Below are positions 34,406 to 44,979 of a stretch of DNA of 64,000 bases, one piece after another. The position numbers and the translations under genes are program-made. Origin of the DNA: Portulaca oleracea. Taxonomy: Eukaryota; Streptophyta; Magnoliopsida; Caryophyllales; Portulacaceae. The notes beneath the pieces were generated by a model. That model did no database searches and was not told the DNA's origin. It was given only the letters and a program-made list of their open reading frames with translations. Position 1 is the first letter of the stretch, and the number at the start of each line of letters is the position of its first letter. The stretch lies in assembly GCA_029582165.1 (NCBI GenBank), contig CM055868.1, positions 19,526,391 through 19,590,390 on the forward strand, written 5' to 3'.

Positions 34406-36195
34406 AAGGGTTTGCTCGCCTCGAGCAAACTAAAAACAAAGAAAAGAACTAGAAAGAGAAACTAAAAATCCTAACTCACTTTCGCAGGAATCGCGGATGC
34501 ATTTAGCATATGCATCAAGCCCTTTAAACCCCCCGGTAGCCCGGGTGGACGAGGTAGATCTCGTGAGGGTTTATAGCAACTATACCCACAAAAGTCATAG
34601 AAAAAGGAAAGAGGGAAAGTGAAAAACAAAACAAGTTTAAAAGAAAAGAAAAAGAGAACTGCTCGTTTCAATGAATCAGGTCGTTTCAATTAAGAAAATG
34701 GAATTAATCCTCCAAAAGGAACCGTTATGAGCATCTCACAACACTTAACTCAAACAACTGCCAATCTTAGAAGTTTTTGATCCCTTACACCTCATGTAAA
34801 GTTTAATCCCATTTAAAAGAGTTTTAAACAGTTCTAATCGATCCCGGATGACCCAAAAGATTCACACCCGAGCTTACAAAACAGCGAAACAAATAAAGGA
34901 AAGGAAAGACTTGCCCCTCCCCGCATTTGGTCGCCCTTGGCTTGGTGAGGGCCGCAGGTTATGCAAGGAAGAGCCCCTCACTTTATTAACACTTCAAACT
35001 TTTTCTTCTTTTTAATGACGGTATTACCCTTATTTTCGGGAATTGGACGGCCCATATAAGGGGTATATCCTCCCAACACGGTCTTTTCCATTCGCCTCTC
35101 CGTCGCAAAGCGATATAGGAGGAGGGTTAAGGGGCATCCGTGCCGTACCACTGATACCGGGCCCGTGTAGGTTGGCTAAGTGTATGGTGGTTGATGTCGT
35201 AAAGCCGACACGCCCCACTTAGTCAAATTATTTAATTTTGCTGCTATTTTCTGACTTTTGCTTTGGCTTTTGCTTTTTTTCTCTTTTTTTTTCTTTTTCT
35301 TTTTCGAAAACAAGCTCGGATATGAACCCCTAGAATCTCTCAGTGTCAACCAGAACATAAAAAGAAGAAATGGAATCTCACTAGACACTTGATGAAAAGA
35401 ATCTAATTAAGGTAAGTCATGACAATCGCCCAAGTTAGGGTCGAAAATGCTCAAACCGGTTTCTTTCAAAGAAGATTAAGAACGGCTTCCTGATTTCAAC
35501 AACGAAATCCAAGAAACAAAGCAAAAACAAAAACAAAACGAAAAACGAAAACTTTCAAGGTTTTTCACTCATTTTTTTCTCCTTTTCACACAAAATTTTT
35601 CAAATTTTTCGACACAAACTACGAAAAACGAAAATAAAGACTCAAAACTGGGTGATCTACCCATGACAAATGGAAGTATCACCCCCCACTCCCACACAAA
35701 ACTTCACAATGTCCCCATTGTGAGAAGAAGGGTGTCATAAATAAGGTAGAAAACCTAAAAACACACAACAAACACATAACAAACAATAATTGGTGGCGAC
35801 CCGAGCCCACACGGCTCCAACAACAATAATATCCCAACAATCACACTCACGGGGTTCGCCACCCAAAAAGAAAATCAAGCATACCTCATGGATCAACAAT
35901 ATATTCACAATGAGAAGGATGGTTAAAGGATGATACCTGAAGATCGCCAAGTAAACGCACATCCCAGCACACGATCCACGAACGTGACACTAGAAAAAGA
36001 AACTTCAAATATTCACACATGTACATGATCACTGACTAACCTCAACCCCGAATCTCACTATATGAGGCGGGAATTAAGGGTGAAATGCCTCGCCACTGCC
36101 CGGGAACATCACAAAACCCCTCGCGCATGTATATCTCAAAATTGAAAGCACACATCTAATGCAAAATAAAAGAGGGGAGTGCGGAATGCTGACAA
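34406..36195 (-). other. Noncoding region of C between env-position ORF and polypurine tract
   Basis: About 1.8 kb. It is homologous in reverse to 31300-33048 of element A and, at its end, to 51213-51864 of element E. Short frames here are not shared between copies. Holds the conserved block. Confidence 0.75.
35032..35220 (-). other. Conserved noncoding block, copy in element C
   Basis: Reverse-strand counterpart of 32347-32530. The two elements have different LTR sequences, yet this block is strongly kept. A second shared segment (CGGCCCTCACCAAGCCAAGG on the minus strand, near 34929-34955) occurs in A near 32650 and in E near 51305. Confidence 0.8.
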
Positions 36196-37704
36196 TCACT
36201 GCTCATTACCTCCCGGAGGAGGGTATGGATAGTAGGGGAAGTAAGTTGGGTAGTACTGGTTGACATAGTCGGGCGGTGCTGGCGAATGGTCGGCTATAGC
36301 ATAGTGGTAGTATCCCCAATCCCTCCAATATTGATTTTGCTGATGGAAGTACTCGTCATAGCGTCGAAAATATCCTTCGTGCCTTTCGAGTGTTGATTGC
36401 TGTGCACGAAGGAGTTCCTGTTGACCCTCCATCAAGTTGTGCGTACTTTGTAGCAAAGTTCGTTGTTCGCGGAGGTCAACACTGAATTGGTCCAATCGGC
36501 TTGCTAAGTGCCCCATCGTAATCTCTTGGGAATTACTACCACTAGCCTCACCCTAGGTTGCCGGCTCCCCCTCTTCTTCCACATTTTCGCGCACAAATGG
36601 GTCATCGGGACCCCCAACTCGACGGGTACTCCATGGATTTTCGCCGCACGACCAGTTGTGTTGATTGGTCACATCCAACCAACGTGCGGCTCGCTCATGG
36701 TCCAAATGAATGGAAGTTGCATATTTATCCGAGCCGTGCTTGTAGATATGCTTTGTGTTGTGGCGCTCAAGGATACCCATGCGTTGCAACCGAATACCGT
36801 CGATGGGGTCGGGAAAATATCGCGGGGTGAACCTGCGGATATATCCTCCAAAATGTTGCTTCATCAAAAAGTGGCAAATAATATGCCCCATTCCAATTGT
36901 AGAGGTAAGGTGCTTAGAGGTAATGTCTTTGAAGCAATGCAAAATGCAAGACCCCGTGTTCACCCGCTTCCCTTGGAGGGTGTTAAAAATGACAAACAAA
37001 TCGTCCCTCCTCACATTCGCCCTCCCATCATCTCTTCCGAAGACCGAACTTGAGACTATGCGATGAAAGATTCGAATCGCCAAGTTGCACAAGTCACGAG
37101 ACTTGGAATTTCTGGTCAAGAAGGAGCAATCCTCTAAGGCATTTGACCCCCGGTGTTTCCGACGCCAACAAGCAAGACTTTTCATGGCGGATTGTTCATC
37201 AAAGTGTACGCTCTCCTCATAATAAAGCCCATCCGCCGGTAACCCAAGGGCTTGACAAAACTCTTGCACCGTGTAAGTTTTCTCCTTGTTGTCCACTCTA
37301 TATCGGAACTTAGCGTGGCGTGTATCAACATCCTCAACTTGGAAAGAGTTGAGGAACTCAAGGATTGGTTGATCATAGAGAGATTCGTCAATCTTGATGA
37401 AAGATTCCCAGCCCAAGGTCCTTATGATAAAATCAAAACTGGGGCCACAATACACCCTCTTCACTGTGGCTTCATAATATACATCCGGAGCACAAAGTTT
37501 CTGGTGTTGATAAAGCTCATACTTCTCTCGATGATGCTCATCCCTGAACCGAATTCGCAATTCCGGTTCAGCCCAAAGAAGCGTGGGCGGTTGGGCCTTG
37601 TAACGATCCTTATCCACCGCCGCCGATGAAGACTCGGGCGGTGGTGAAGGTGTACCTTCCTCATCGGTGCGGGCCCTCTTAGATCGAACCATTTTGAATT
37701 TCAA
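36196..37704 (-). pseudogene. ATHILA ORF-1 family protein (env-position ORF) of element C, one in-frame stop
   Basis: A 503-codon frame starting MKFKMVRSKRARTDEEG. After a basic, Ser/Pro-rich N-terminus (residues 1-30), residues about 45-340 match what I know of the ATHILA ORF-1 family, with the phrases GWESFIKIDESLYDQPILEF and YTVQEFCQALGLP. A TAG at 36553-36555 ends the first 383 codons; the frame then stays open for 119 more, encoding a Gln-rich coiled-coil-like stretch and a Tyr/Pro-rich tail. The ORF sits where some retroelements carry env. I see no signal peptide or obvious membrane anchor, and its function is unknown. It lies about 1.6 kb downstream of pol, behind its own palindrome array. 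Confidence 0.8.
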
Positions 37705-38293
37705 AACAACACTAGCAACTCAAGAATCCCCAAATAGCAACCAATACACACAACACTCAAGCCCTAAGTCTGAGAAACAATTCACAAGCAACACCCAACG
37801 TAACTTTGAAAATGAACTTTAAGGCACCAAGTGTGAATGTTACCTCCCAAATAAGCACCAAACACCAAGCGGCAGCACAAATCGGGCAAAGAGCAAAAAA
37901 AATTTCGCACACCCAGCAAAGAACAAGGGGATTTTCGCACAATCGGGCACAACCCAGCTGCAACTACTCGCACAAACTGAAAATCGGGTACCTTGAGACC
38001 TCGGAACGCACCTAGTGAAGTCTTTCTCCCCCCAAAACTCAGAACCACCCACGCACGTCTCGCACAGCGACCGACGAACCGCAGCAGCAGCGTCGTGGTG
38101 TTGGGATTTCGCTTGTTGACAGCGCACAACAGCAGCAGCACAATTAGGGCACAAATCCGACCAAGATCTGGAAGAAATCAAAGAAAATAGCAAAGATTCA
38201 AGAGTTAGGGTTGAATGCTAGGGTGTAGGGAAGGAAAGAAGAGGTATGAGAGAGAAACGAATGGGCAAAACTAAAAAAAATAAGAGAACAACG

Positions 38294-38302
38294 CATAAAT
38301 AA
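38294..38302 (-). promoter_or_regulatory. TATA-like site ahead of env-position ORF
   Basis: The minus strand reads TTATTTATG about 28 bp downstream of the last palindrome unit and about 590 bp upstream of the ORF start. Confidence 0.4.
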
Positions 38303-38329
38303 CCCCGACAGAAAAGAAATCTGCCGACG

Positions 38330-38714
38330 GCTCGCCCGAGCCGAATATCCTGCTCGCCCGGCGAGGATTACAATCTGAAAGCAAGTCTGCAATGATCCGA
38401 TTGCTCGGCCGCGATCGGACACTTTCGCCCATTGTTCCTCTGGACGGCTAGGCGTGTCCGTCAGACTCTTTTCCTTTGGCCCATCAGTGGTCAAGCTCGC
38501 CTGAGCAAAGATGTTGCTCGCCCGAGCAGCTCTTCTGTCGCCCACCTGCCTTGACGCAGAACTCACTCTCGATTTAAACGCGATCGATTGGCTCGCCGAG
38601 CGATTTCCTTCGCCCGAAACGCTATTCTGGAACTATTGCCGTCTCTTTCTCCTTTACGCAAGAAACCTCCTCAGTAAGGCTGCTCGTCCGAGCCATGTCT
38701 TTGCTCGCCCGAGC
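38330..38714 (-). promoter_or_regulatory. Internal palindrome-pair array of element C
   Basis: Units of the GCTCGnnCGAGC type start at 38330/38352, 38403 (decayed), 38495/38516, 38591/38608 (partner decayed) and 38682/38703. The two best pairs are exactly 21 bp apart, as in the LTR of the same element. Pairs are about 90-96 bp apart. Confidence 0.85.
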
Positions 38715-39291
38715 AGTGGTTCTAGCCAACAATTCAAAGAGTTAAAATTTCTCAAAAGAACTAAGTATTCTCATTTCTACCTAAAATAATTTCAAGCTCT
38801 CAAACACTCAAAAACCTCCCGGGGCACCTTTAAACCGGAAACAGTTAAAATCTAACAAAAACTAACCTAAGTAAACAAAAACTTTTGGTTTTTTTTTTCA
38901 AAATTTTTCAAAGAAAGAGAAGAAAGCCGGCATGCATGCCTCCCCACTCCCACACAAAAAGGCCACACTATGTCCTCATTGTGGAAAGAAATAAAGGAAG
39001 ACAAACACCCTAAAAGAATAAAAATCAAAAATCTAACAAAAAGAATGAAAAAGAATCTTCTCACCAACTAACTCCAAAGAAAAAGAAGGATAATAACGGA
39101 TTAGATCTCAAATAATCATCGCATGACTTGTAAATGGAGATTGAGTATGCAAGCCATGAAATGGTGAATATATGTGAGCAATAAATGATCCTTCCTTCTC
39201 GTTAGTGCATAGTTAAGAGAAGTAAACAAAGAAACAAACAAGAAAATTGAACTAATTTACAATATATACAAGAATGTTACCTCAATGTTCT

Positions 39292-41327
39292 TTAATCAAC
39301 AGATGGAACATGGAATGTTACACACTCCACATCCACCTTCTCTGGAAGCTCCAAAAAGGGTTTCAACCTGTGACCGTTAACCTTCCACATAGATGCATTA
39401 GTGGGGTCCTTGATTTCAACTACTCCCGAGGAAAACACAGTGGTCACAATGAACGGGCCGGTCCATCTAGACTTCAGCTTACCCGCAAACAAGTGCAAAC
39501 GTGAGTCATAAAGGAGGACTTTCTGCCCCGGAACGAAGGTTTTTCTAAGGATCACTTTATCATGCAAGACCTTCGATCGCTCCTTACTCAACCTCCCGTT
39601 TTCGTATGCTTCTCTCCTTAACTCCTCTAGTTGACACAAGGTCAACTTTCTAATGTCCCCAGCTGCCGACAGGTCAAGGTTCAAGGCTTTCAAAGCCCAC
39701 CACGCCCTATGCTCAAGCTCTACAGGCAAATGACAAGGTTTCCCAAAGACTGCTCTATACGGTGACATTCCTATGGGAGTCTTGTAAGCTGTCCTATAGG
39801 CCCATAAAGCATCGGTCAATTTGGTGGACCAATCTTTCCTATTCTTTGACACTGTCTTTTCAAGAATTTGCTTAATCTGCCTATTGGAAACCTCAGCTTG
39901 GCCATTTGATTGAGGGTGATAGGCGGTGGTCATTCTATGCTCAATAGAATATTTCCTAAGCAAAGCCGCAAAAGAACGATTATTGAAGTGAGTCCCCTGG
40001 TCGCTAATGATGGCTTTAGGCACCCCAAACCTAGAGAAAATGTTTTCTCGAAGGAACCTAGTCACAACTTTGGCGTCATTTCTTTTTGACGGAATTGCTT
40101 CAACCCGTTTTGACACATAGTCCACTGCTAGAAGAATATACTCATTCCCAAAAGAGGTAGGAAATGGTCCCATAAAATCAATGCCCCAAACATCGAATAC
40201 ATCCACAAAGATCTCGGGTTGCAAGGGCATCATGTTTCTTCTAGAGATTTTACTCAAACTCTGGCACCTAAAACAGCTCTGGGCATAGTTATGGGCGTCT
40301 CTAAAGATGGTAGGCCAATAGAATCCACTTTGTAAGGCCTTATATGCTGTCTTTTTCCCACTAAAATGTCCCCCACAAGGTTGGTCGTGGCAAAACGAAA
40401 GGACATCCATGATAGACTCATCCGGAACACACCTTCTAAGAATTTGATCAGGACAATACTTAAACAGATAGGGGTCATTCCATATGAAATTTTTGACAAT
40501 GTAAAGGAACCTATCTCTATCATGCCTATTCCAATCATTAGGCATTTCTCCCGTGACTTTAAAATTAACAATGTCAGCAAACCACGGTTCTACTCCTATG
40601 CTAAGAATGCGCTCATCAGGAAAACAAGCATCTATAGGAGATTCTATCGCATGTTCAGGCGTTATCCTAGAAAGGTGGTCCGCTACTAGATTGTCAGATC
40701 CTTTCCTATCACGGATTTCACAGTCAAATTCTTGAAGTAACAACACCCACCTAACCAATCTAGGTTTGGACTCTTTTTTCTCCATCAAATAGCGAATCGC
40801 CGAACGGTCAGTAAACACAATCACCTTAGATCCTAACAAATAAGCCCGAAATTTCTCAAATGCATAAACCACAACTAGAAACTCTTTCTCAGTTACCGTG
40901 TAATTCAGTTGTGCTTCATTCAAAGTATGACTTGCATAGTGAATCACGACAAGTTTTTTGTCAATTCGTTGTCCTAAGACCACACCTATAGCATAGTCGG
41001 AAGCATCACACATCAACTCAAACGGTTCCCCCCATGTGGGAGGTTTGAGAATAGGAGGCGATATCAAGGCATCTTTAAGTGTGTTAAAGGCCTTCAAACA
41101 CTCATCAGAAAAATCAAAAGTCACCTCCTTGGCCAATAAAGCAGAAAGGGGCTTGGCAATCTTACTAAAGTCACGAATAAATCGACGATAAAACCCAGCA
41201 TGTCCTAAGAAGGACCTAACCTCCTTCACACAGGTGGGAGGGGTCAAGTTCCTAACTAGGTCAATTTTCGCTTTATCCACTTCGATTCCATCCTTTGAAA
41301 TCACGTGGCCCAAAACTATGCCCTTTC
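39292..41327 (-). pseudogene. RT C-terminus, RNase H and integrase of element C
   Basis: A frame of about 680 codons with no internal stop, ending in VTFHVPSVD at 39292. Seen in order: end of RT from [15 protein letters not shown]; RNase H with [14 protein letters not shown] (near 41000); integrase zinc region ([10 protein letters not shown] ... CFRC, about 40395-40260); integrase Asp in [10 protein letters not shown] (about 40175), second Asp in ISDQGTHF (about 40000) and Glu in NGQAEVSN (about 39895). All three catalytic residues are present. It is separated from the RT front half by a short frame-shifting deletion near 41318-41327. Confidence 0.92.
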
Positions 41328-42148
41328 GTAGCACTTCTCCCAGTTTAAAGCCAAGTGTTTTTCTTGGCACCGACTCAAGACTCGACTCAAATTGGACAAA
41401 CAATCATCAAAGGTGGTGCCACATACTGAGAAATCATCCATGAAAATTTCAACACAGTCATCAACAAGGTCCGAGAATATAGACACCATGCACCGCTGAA
41501 AAGTGGCGGGGGCGTTGGAAAGTCCGAAGGGCATCCTACGGAAAGCAAACGTACCAAATGGGCATGTAAAAGTAGTTTTCTCCTGATCACATGGGGCTAT
41601 AGAAATCTGAGTATGCCCCGAATAGCTATCTAGAAAACAAAAGAAGTCATGCCCCGCCAGTTTTTCTAACATTTGATCCATGAAAGGTAATGGAAAATGG
41701 TCTTTTCTCGTAGCCTTATTGAGTTTTCTGTAATCTATGCACACTCTCCATCCCGATGGAATGCGGGTTGACACTAACTCGCCCCTCTCATTCTCCACAA
41801 CTGTCAACCCGGCCTTTTTAGGGACTACATGTATAGGACTAACCCACTTACTGTCAGAAATCGGGTAAATGATATCGTTGTCTAACCATTTCAGAATCTC
41901 CTTCTTAACCACCTCCTTCATTTGGGGGTTGAGTCTCCTTAAAGGGTCCCTCTGGACCACACTATCATCTTCCAAAAATATCCTATGTTGCACAATAGAT
42001 GGACTAATCCCCCTGATGTCTCCAAGCGTCCATCTCAAAGCCGCTTTGTTTATCCTAAGAACCTCGACTAGTTTGTTTTCTTGGTCCTCTCCTAGGTTCG
42101 AAGCTATAATAACCGGGTAAGTCTCACTAGGGCCAAGGAAAACATACT
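41316..42148 (-). pseudogene. Reverse transcriptase front half of element C
   Basis: An RT frame open from about 42148 to 41316. It contains VPKKAG, WRVCIDYRKLNKAT, the catalytic Asp region near 41640, and FMDDFSV (about 41430-41447), the Athila form of the YxDD box. It is out of frame with the protease because one A has been lost near 42148. It runs out at 41316 because of a small deletion after NWEKC. Confidence 0.92.
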
Positions 42149-43036
42149 TTAACTTAGAGGGAAGAGGTTAAGTTCAAGGGTTTTAGAAGATGGTGGCTCA
42201 GGTTCTATTATGTCAGGCACATGTTGAAAGGCAAACAAAGATTCATAAAGCAATTCACCGTCAAACACCTCAGAATCACACAGTGAGGTTACACAGTCCG
42301 GGTCGAATCCTAACTCAACAAGATCACTCACACTAGGGGCAACATCCAGATCAGAAGGGTTACCACTCTCAAGGTCACTAATCCAATTCACAGCATTACA
42401 CTCTTGCGCATCATGTCCTAATGGTGACTTCTGTAGGTCAAAAATATTCAATTCCATAGTCAAATTCCCAAAAGTCAGTTTCATTCTCCCATCTTTACAA
42501 TTAATCCAAGCATTAGATGTGGCTAGAAAGGGTCTACCTAAAATGACTGGAATCTCGTCACGAGGACTCTGAACCCTAGCTGTCTCTAACATAACAAAGT
42601 CTACAGGGAAGACAAAGGTTCCAACTTGGATCAACACATCCTCAACTACTCCCCTAGGCACTCTCGTAGACCGATCAGCTAATTGGAGAACCATTCTTGT
42701 AGGTTTCAATTCCCCCAACCCCAAGGTCTCATACACATGTAAAGGTAACAAGTTGACACTTACCCCTAAATCAAGGAGGGCTCTCTCAATCTGATTGTCT
42801 CCTATGGTAATGGAAATAGTTGGGCACCCTAGGTCCTTGTATTTCACTGGAACCTGACTAGACAAGATGGAGCTCACATTAGAGGCCAAAAAGGCCTTCT
42901 TAGGAACCTGAGTTGCTCTATTCGTTGTACACAATTCTTTGAGGAACCTAGCGTAAGAAGGACATTGCTGAATAGCGCCCAACAAGGGAATGTTGACCTT
43001 GACTTGAGAAAAAGTCTCCCTAATCTTTTCAAGAAA
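42149..43036 (-). pseudogene. Aspartic protease region of element C
   Basis: In frame with gag across one TAG at 43037-43039. The protease active site reads LLDLGVSVNLLP (near 42760), where DLG-A-SVN is the usual Athila form; Asp and Gly are kept and Ala is Val. A downstream ILGRPFLA motif supports the fold. It ends at 42149 through the one-base loss noted for the RT. Confidence 0.88.
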
Positions 43037-43039
43037 TTT

Positions 43040-44827
43040 CTAGTCCTTAGTTCCCCTCACCCTTTGAGGAAAAGGTGGGGAAGGCTTATACGCCACAGGT
43101 TGAACAGGACTGGAATCAGGAAATACTCTAGGTAAGGTCTTAGGACTCGGGTTGACACCTAAGTTGGTCAACCTCTCTTCCTCATACGGCTCATCCTCAA
43201 CTGACACTAGCTCATCACAAGGTCCAGCACTCACATGTTGTTTCCTAGGCGAGTCTGAAGGTAATTCTCGGACCTGATTGTCTACTTCCTTTCCTGATCT
43301 AAGAGTAATCACCGCATTAAGCCCCCTAACATGGTTCGGGTCACAAGAGGACGAACTAGAAGCTTTCCCCTTAGGGTTCGCCTCCGGTTGTCCAGGAAAA
43401 GTTTCCCTATCCCTATTAGACATCATAAGTTGAGCTACACTCTCATTCAATTGTTTCACCATTTTCGCCATGTCACTCATCGTATCTTCAACCCTACTCA
43501 AACCAGACTCTAACTCTTTATACTTCCTATCCCCCTTGTCCTCACTTTGGTATCCTGGTGGAGGTCGGGTATGGGCAATCTGGGGATGGATGGTCTGCCC
43601 TCGAGGTGCTTGATAAGTAGCCTGAGTCGGTGGTCTTGGTTGGGTTTGATGTTGGTGAGGAGGAGGTGGGTTTCCTTGGAAACTTCCTCCTTGGTGCATC
43701 GGTGGCCTCAAAACATTTTGATTATCCGGCCCATAAGACAAGAAAGGGTGTTTTGGCATCCCAGGAAATTGGTAGGGCCGGTACTGGTTAAACATAGCAT
43801 TAACATTTTCTACATTGGACGACACATGTTGCAAATACAAAGGGCAGTTAGCATATACATAGTCAGGTCCTTGGCACCAAGCACAAACCAAAGAGGATTG
43901 AGGGTTCAGAGACATGGGTTGCTCTAAAGAATTCACTTGTATGCAAGGTTTGGTCTTAGTAGATGCCATTTGTTGTTGGGCTAGGGTTTTTATCATATTC
44001 TCTAAAGAAGCAAACCTAGCTTCGTACCCAGTACTCTCACTCACCGCGTGAACCCCTCCCCGTGCATTGGACAACTGTGCTCCTATGAACTCATCCCTAG
44101 TGTTTCCCCATTGCATTACTGTTTCTGACATACTCTCCAAAAAATCCCAAGCTTCCTCTGCAGTTTTGTCCATAAATCCCCCTTGACACATAGACTCTAA
44201 GGTTACTCGGGTTTCCTGATCTACCCCCTCATACACTATTTGGCACAATCTCACTAGGTCAAACCCATGGTGGGGAAATTGAGACAAAAGATTCTTGAAC
44301 CGCTCAAAAGCTTTCCAATAAGGCTCCCCCTTATCCTGTCTAAACTTCAAAATGGAATTTCTCATTTGAACTGCCATAGAATTTGGGAAATACCTCTTCA
44401 TAAATACCTTTAAGAAACTATCCCATGAGTTTATGGACCCCAGTTTAATACTATACATCCACCTCTTCGCTGAATCTCGCAGGGCGAAGGGCAAATATTT
44501 CAACAGAACATAATCTAAAGGTACCCCTGGTGGTGTGACCATACTAAGGTACTCCTTATACTCTGCTGTCCAGATAAGCGCCAACCCCGTCCCAGTAAAA
44601 AGAGGTAGATTCTGGGTATGATACTGTCTGGGATCAAAGGTAACTCCCTGAGGTAGGGTCGGTAACACAAAACACGATGGAGGCGGGTCATAAGATGGAT
44701 AGAGCTGGTCGCTCAAGGTAACCCTCGACCCTTCCTCACCCATATTAGTCAGGTCGACTAAAGGTCTCTCTACCCTAACCAGTCTACTAGTTTCCGGTAT
44801 TCGAACCCATCCTATCGAATGACGCAC
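43040..44827 (-). CDS. Gag protein of element C
   Basis: An uninterrupted 595-codon frame. A capsid-type gag domain spans about residues 75-255 (LRDSAKRWMYSIKLGSINSW, PYWKAFERFKNLLSQFPHHG). A knuckle-like CAWCQGPDYVYANC follows at about residue 315; it has Tyr where the zinc-binding His of CCHC is expected. A Pro/Gln-rich linker and a coiled-coil-like segment (SRVEDTMSDMAKMVKQLNES) come next, then NAVITLRSGKEVDNQV, a hallmark of Athila gags near the protease junction. The frame ends at a TAG (43037-43039) directly before the protease region. That stop may be natural or a mutation. Confidence 0.88.
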   Translation of the reverse strand: MRHSIGWVRIPETSRLVRVERPLVDLTNMGEEGSRVTLSDQLYPSYDPPPSCFVLPTLPQGVTFDPRQYHTQNLPLFTGTGLALIWTAEYKEYLSMVTPPGVPLDYVLLKYLPFALRDSAKRWMYSIKLGSINSWDSFLKVFMKRYFPNSMAVQMRNSILKFRQDKGEPYWKAFERFKNLLSQFPHHGFDLVRLCQIVYEGVDQETRVTLESMCQGGFMDKTAEEAWDFLESMSETVMQWGNTRDEFIGAQLSNARGGVHAVSESTGYEARFASLENMIKTLAQQQMASTKTKPCIQVNSLEQPMSLNPQSSLVCAWCQGPDYVYANCPLYLQHVSSNVENVNAMFNQYRPYQFPGMPKHPFLSYGPDNQNVLRPPMHQGGSFQGNPPPPHQHQTQPRPPTQATYQAPRGQTIHPQIAHTRPPPGYQSEDKGDRKYKELESGLSRVEDTMSDMAKMVKQLNESVAQLMMSNRDRETFPGQPEANPKGKASSSSSCDPNHVRGLNAVITLRSGKEVDNQVRELPSDSPRKQHVSAGPCDELVSVEDEPYEEERLTNLGVNPSPKTLPRVFPDSSPVQPVAYKPSPPFPQRVRGTKD

Positions 44828-44960
44828 TTTCTCCTTTTTAGTTGGTTTTTCTATTTTTTTAATTTTTAGTGATTTTTAAACTTGATGCTAAACAAGCAAA
44901 GCAATTAAACTATTCACACTATGCACAAACAAACCAATTCTAAACTCCCAAATAACGCCA

Positions 44961-44978
44961 TCCCCGGCAACGGCGCCA
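44961..44978 (-). other. Primer binding site of element C (Asp-tRNA type)
   Basis: The minus strand reads TGGCGCCGTTGCCGGGGA, one base from the 5' LTR. Confidence 0.95.
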
Positions 44979-44979
44979 T

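Larger units (their letters stand above)
37705..39291 (-). other. Spacer between pol and the env-position ORF of element C
   Basis: 1.6 kb without a credible coding frame. It holds the internal palindrome array (38330-38714), a TATA-like site (38294-38302), then a CT-rich leader-like stretch on the minus strand (about 38170-38270) with a possible splice acceptor TTTCTTCCAG near 38165-38178. This layout suggests an internal promoter and leader for the downstream ORF. Confidence 0.6.

Noticed and set aside
36508..37629. Plus-strand open frames (36508-37053, 37252-37629 and others)
   Set aside because: Shadows of the ATHILA ORF-1 frame on the minus strand, which has clear family motifs.
37757..38193. 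Minus-strand frames of 68-119 codons upstream of the env-position ORF
   Set aside because: Cys/Val-rich, overlapping in different frames, no domain; they fall in the presumed leader of the downstream ORF.
40366..40689. Plus-strand frame of 107 codons within pol of element C
   Set aside because: Antisense shadow of the RNase H-integrase frame.
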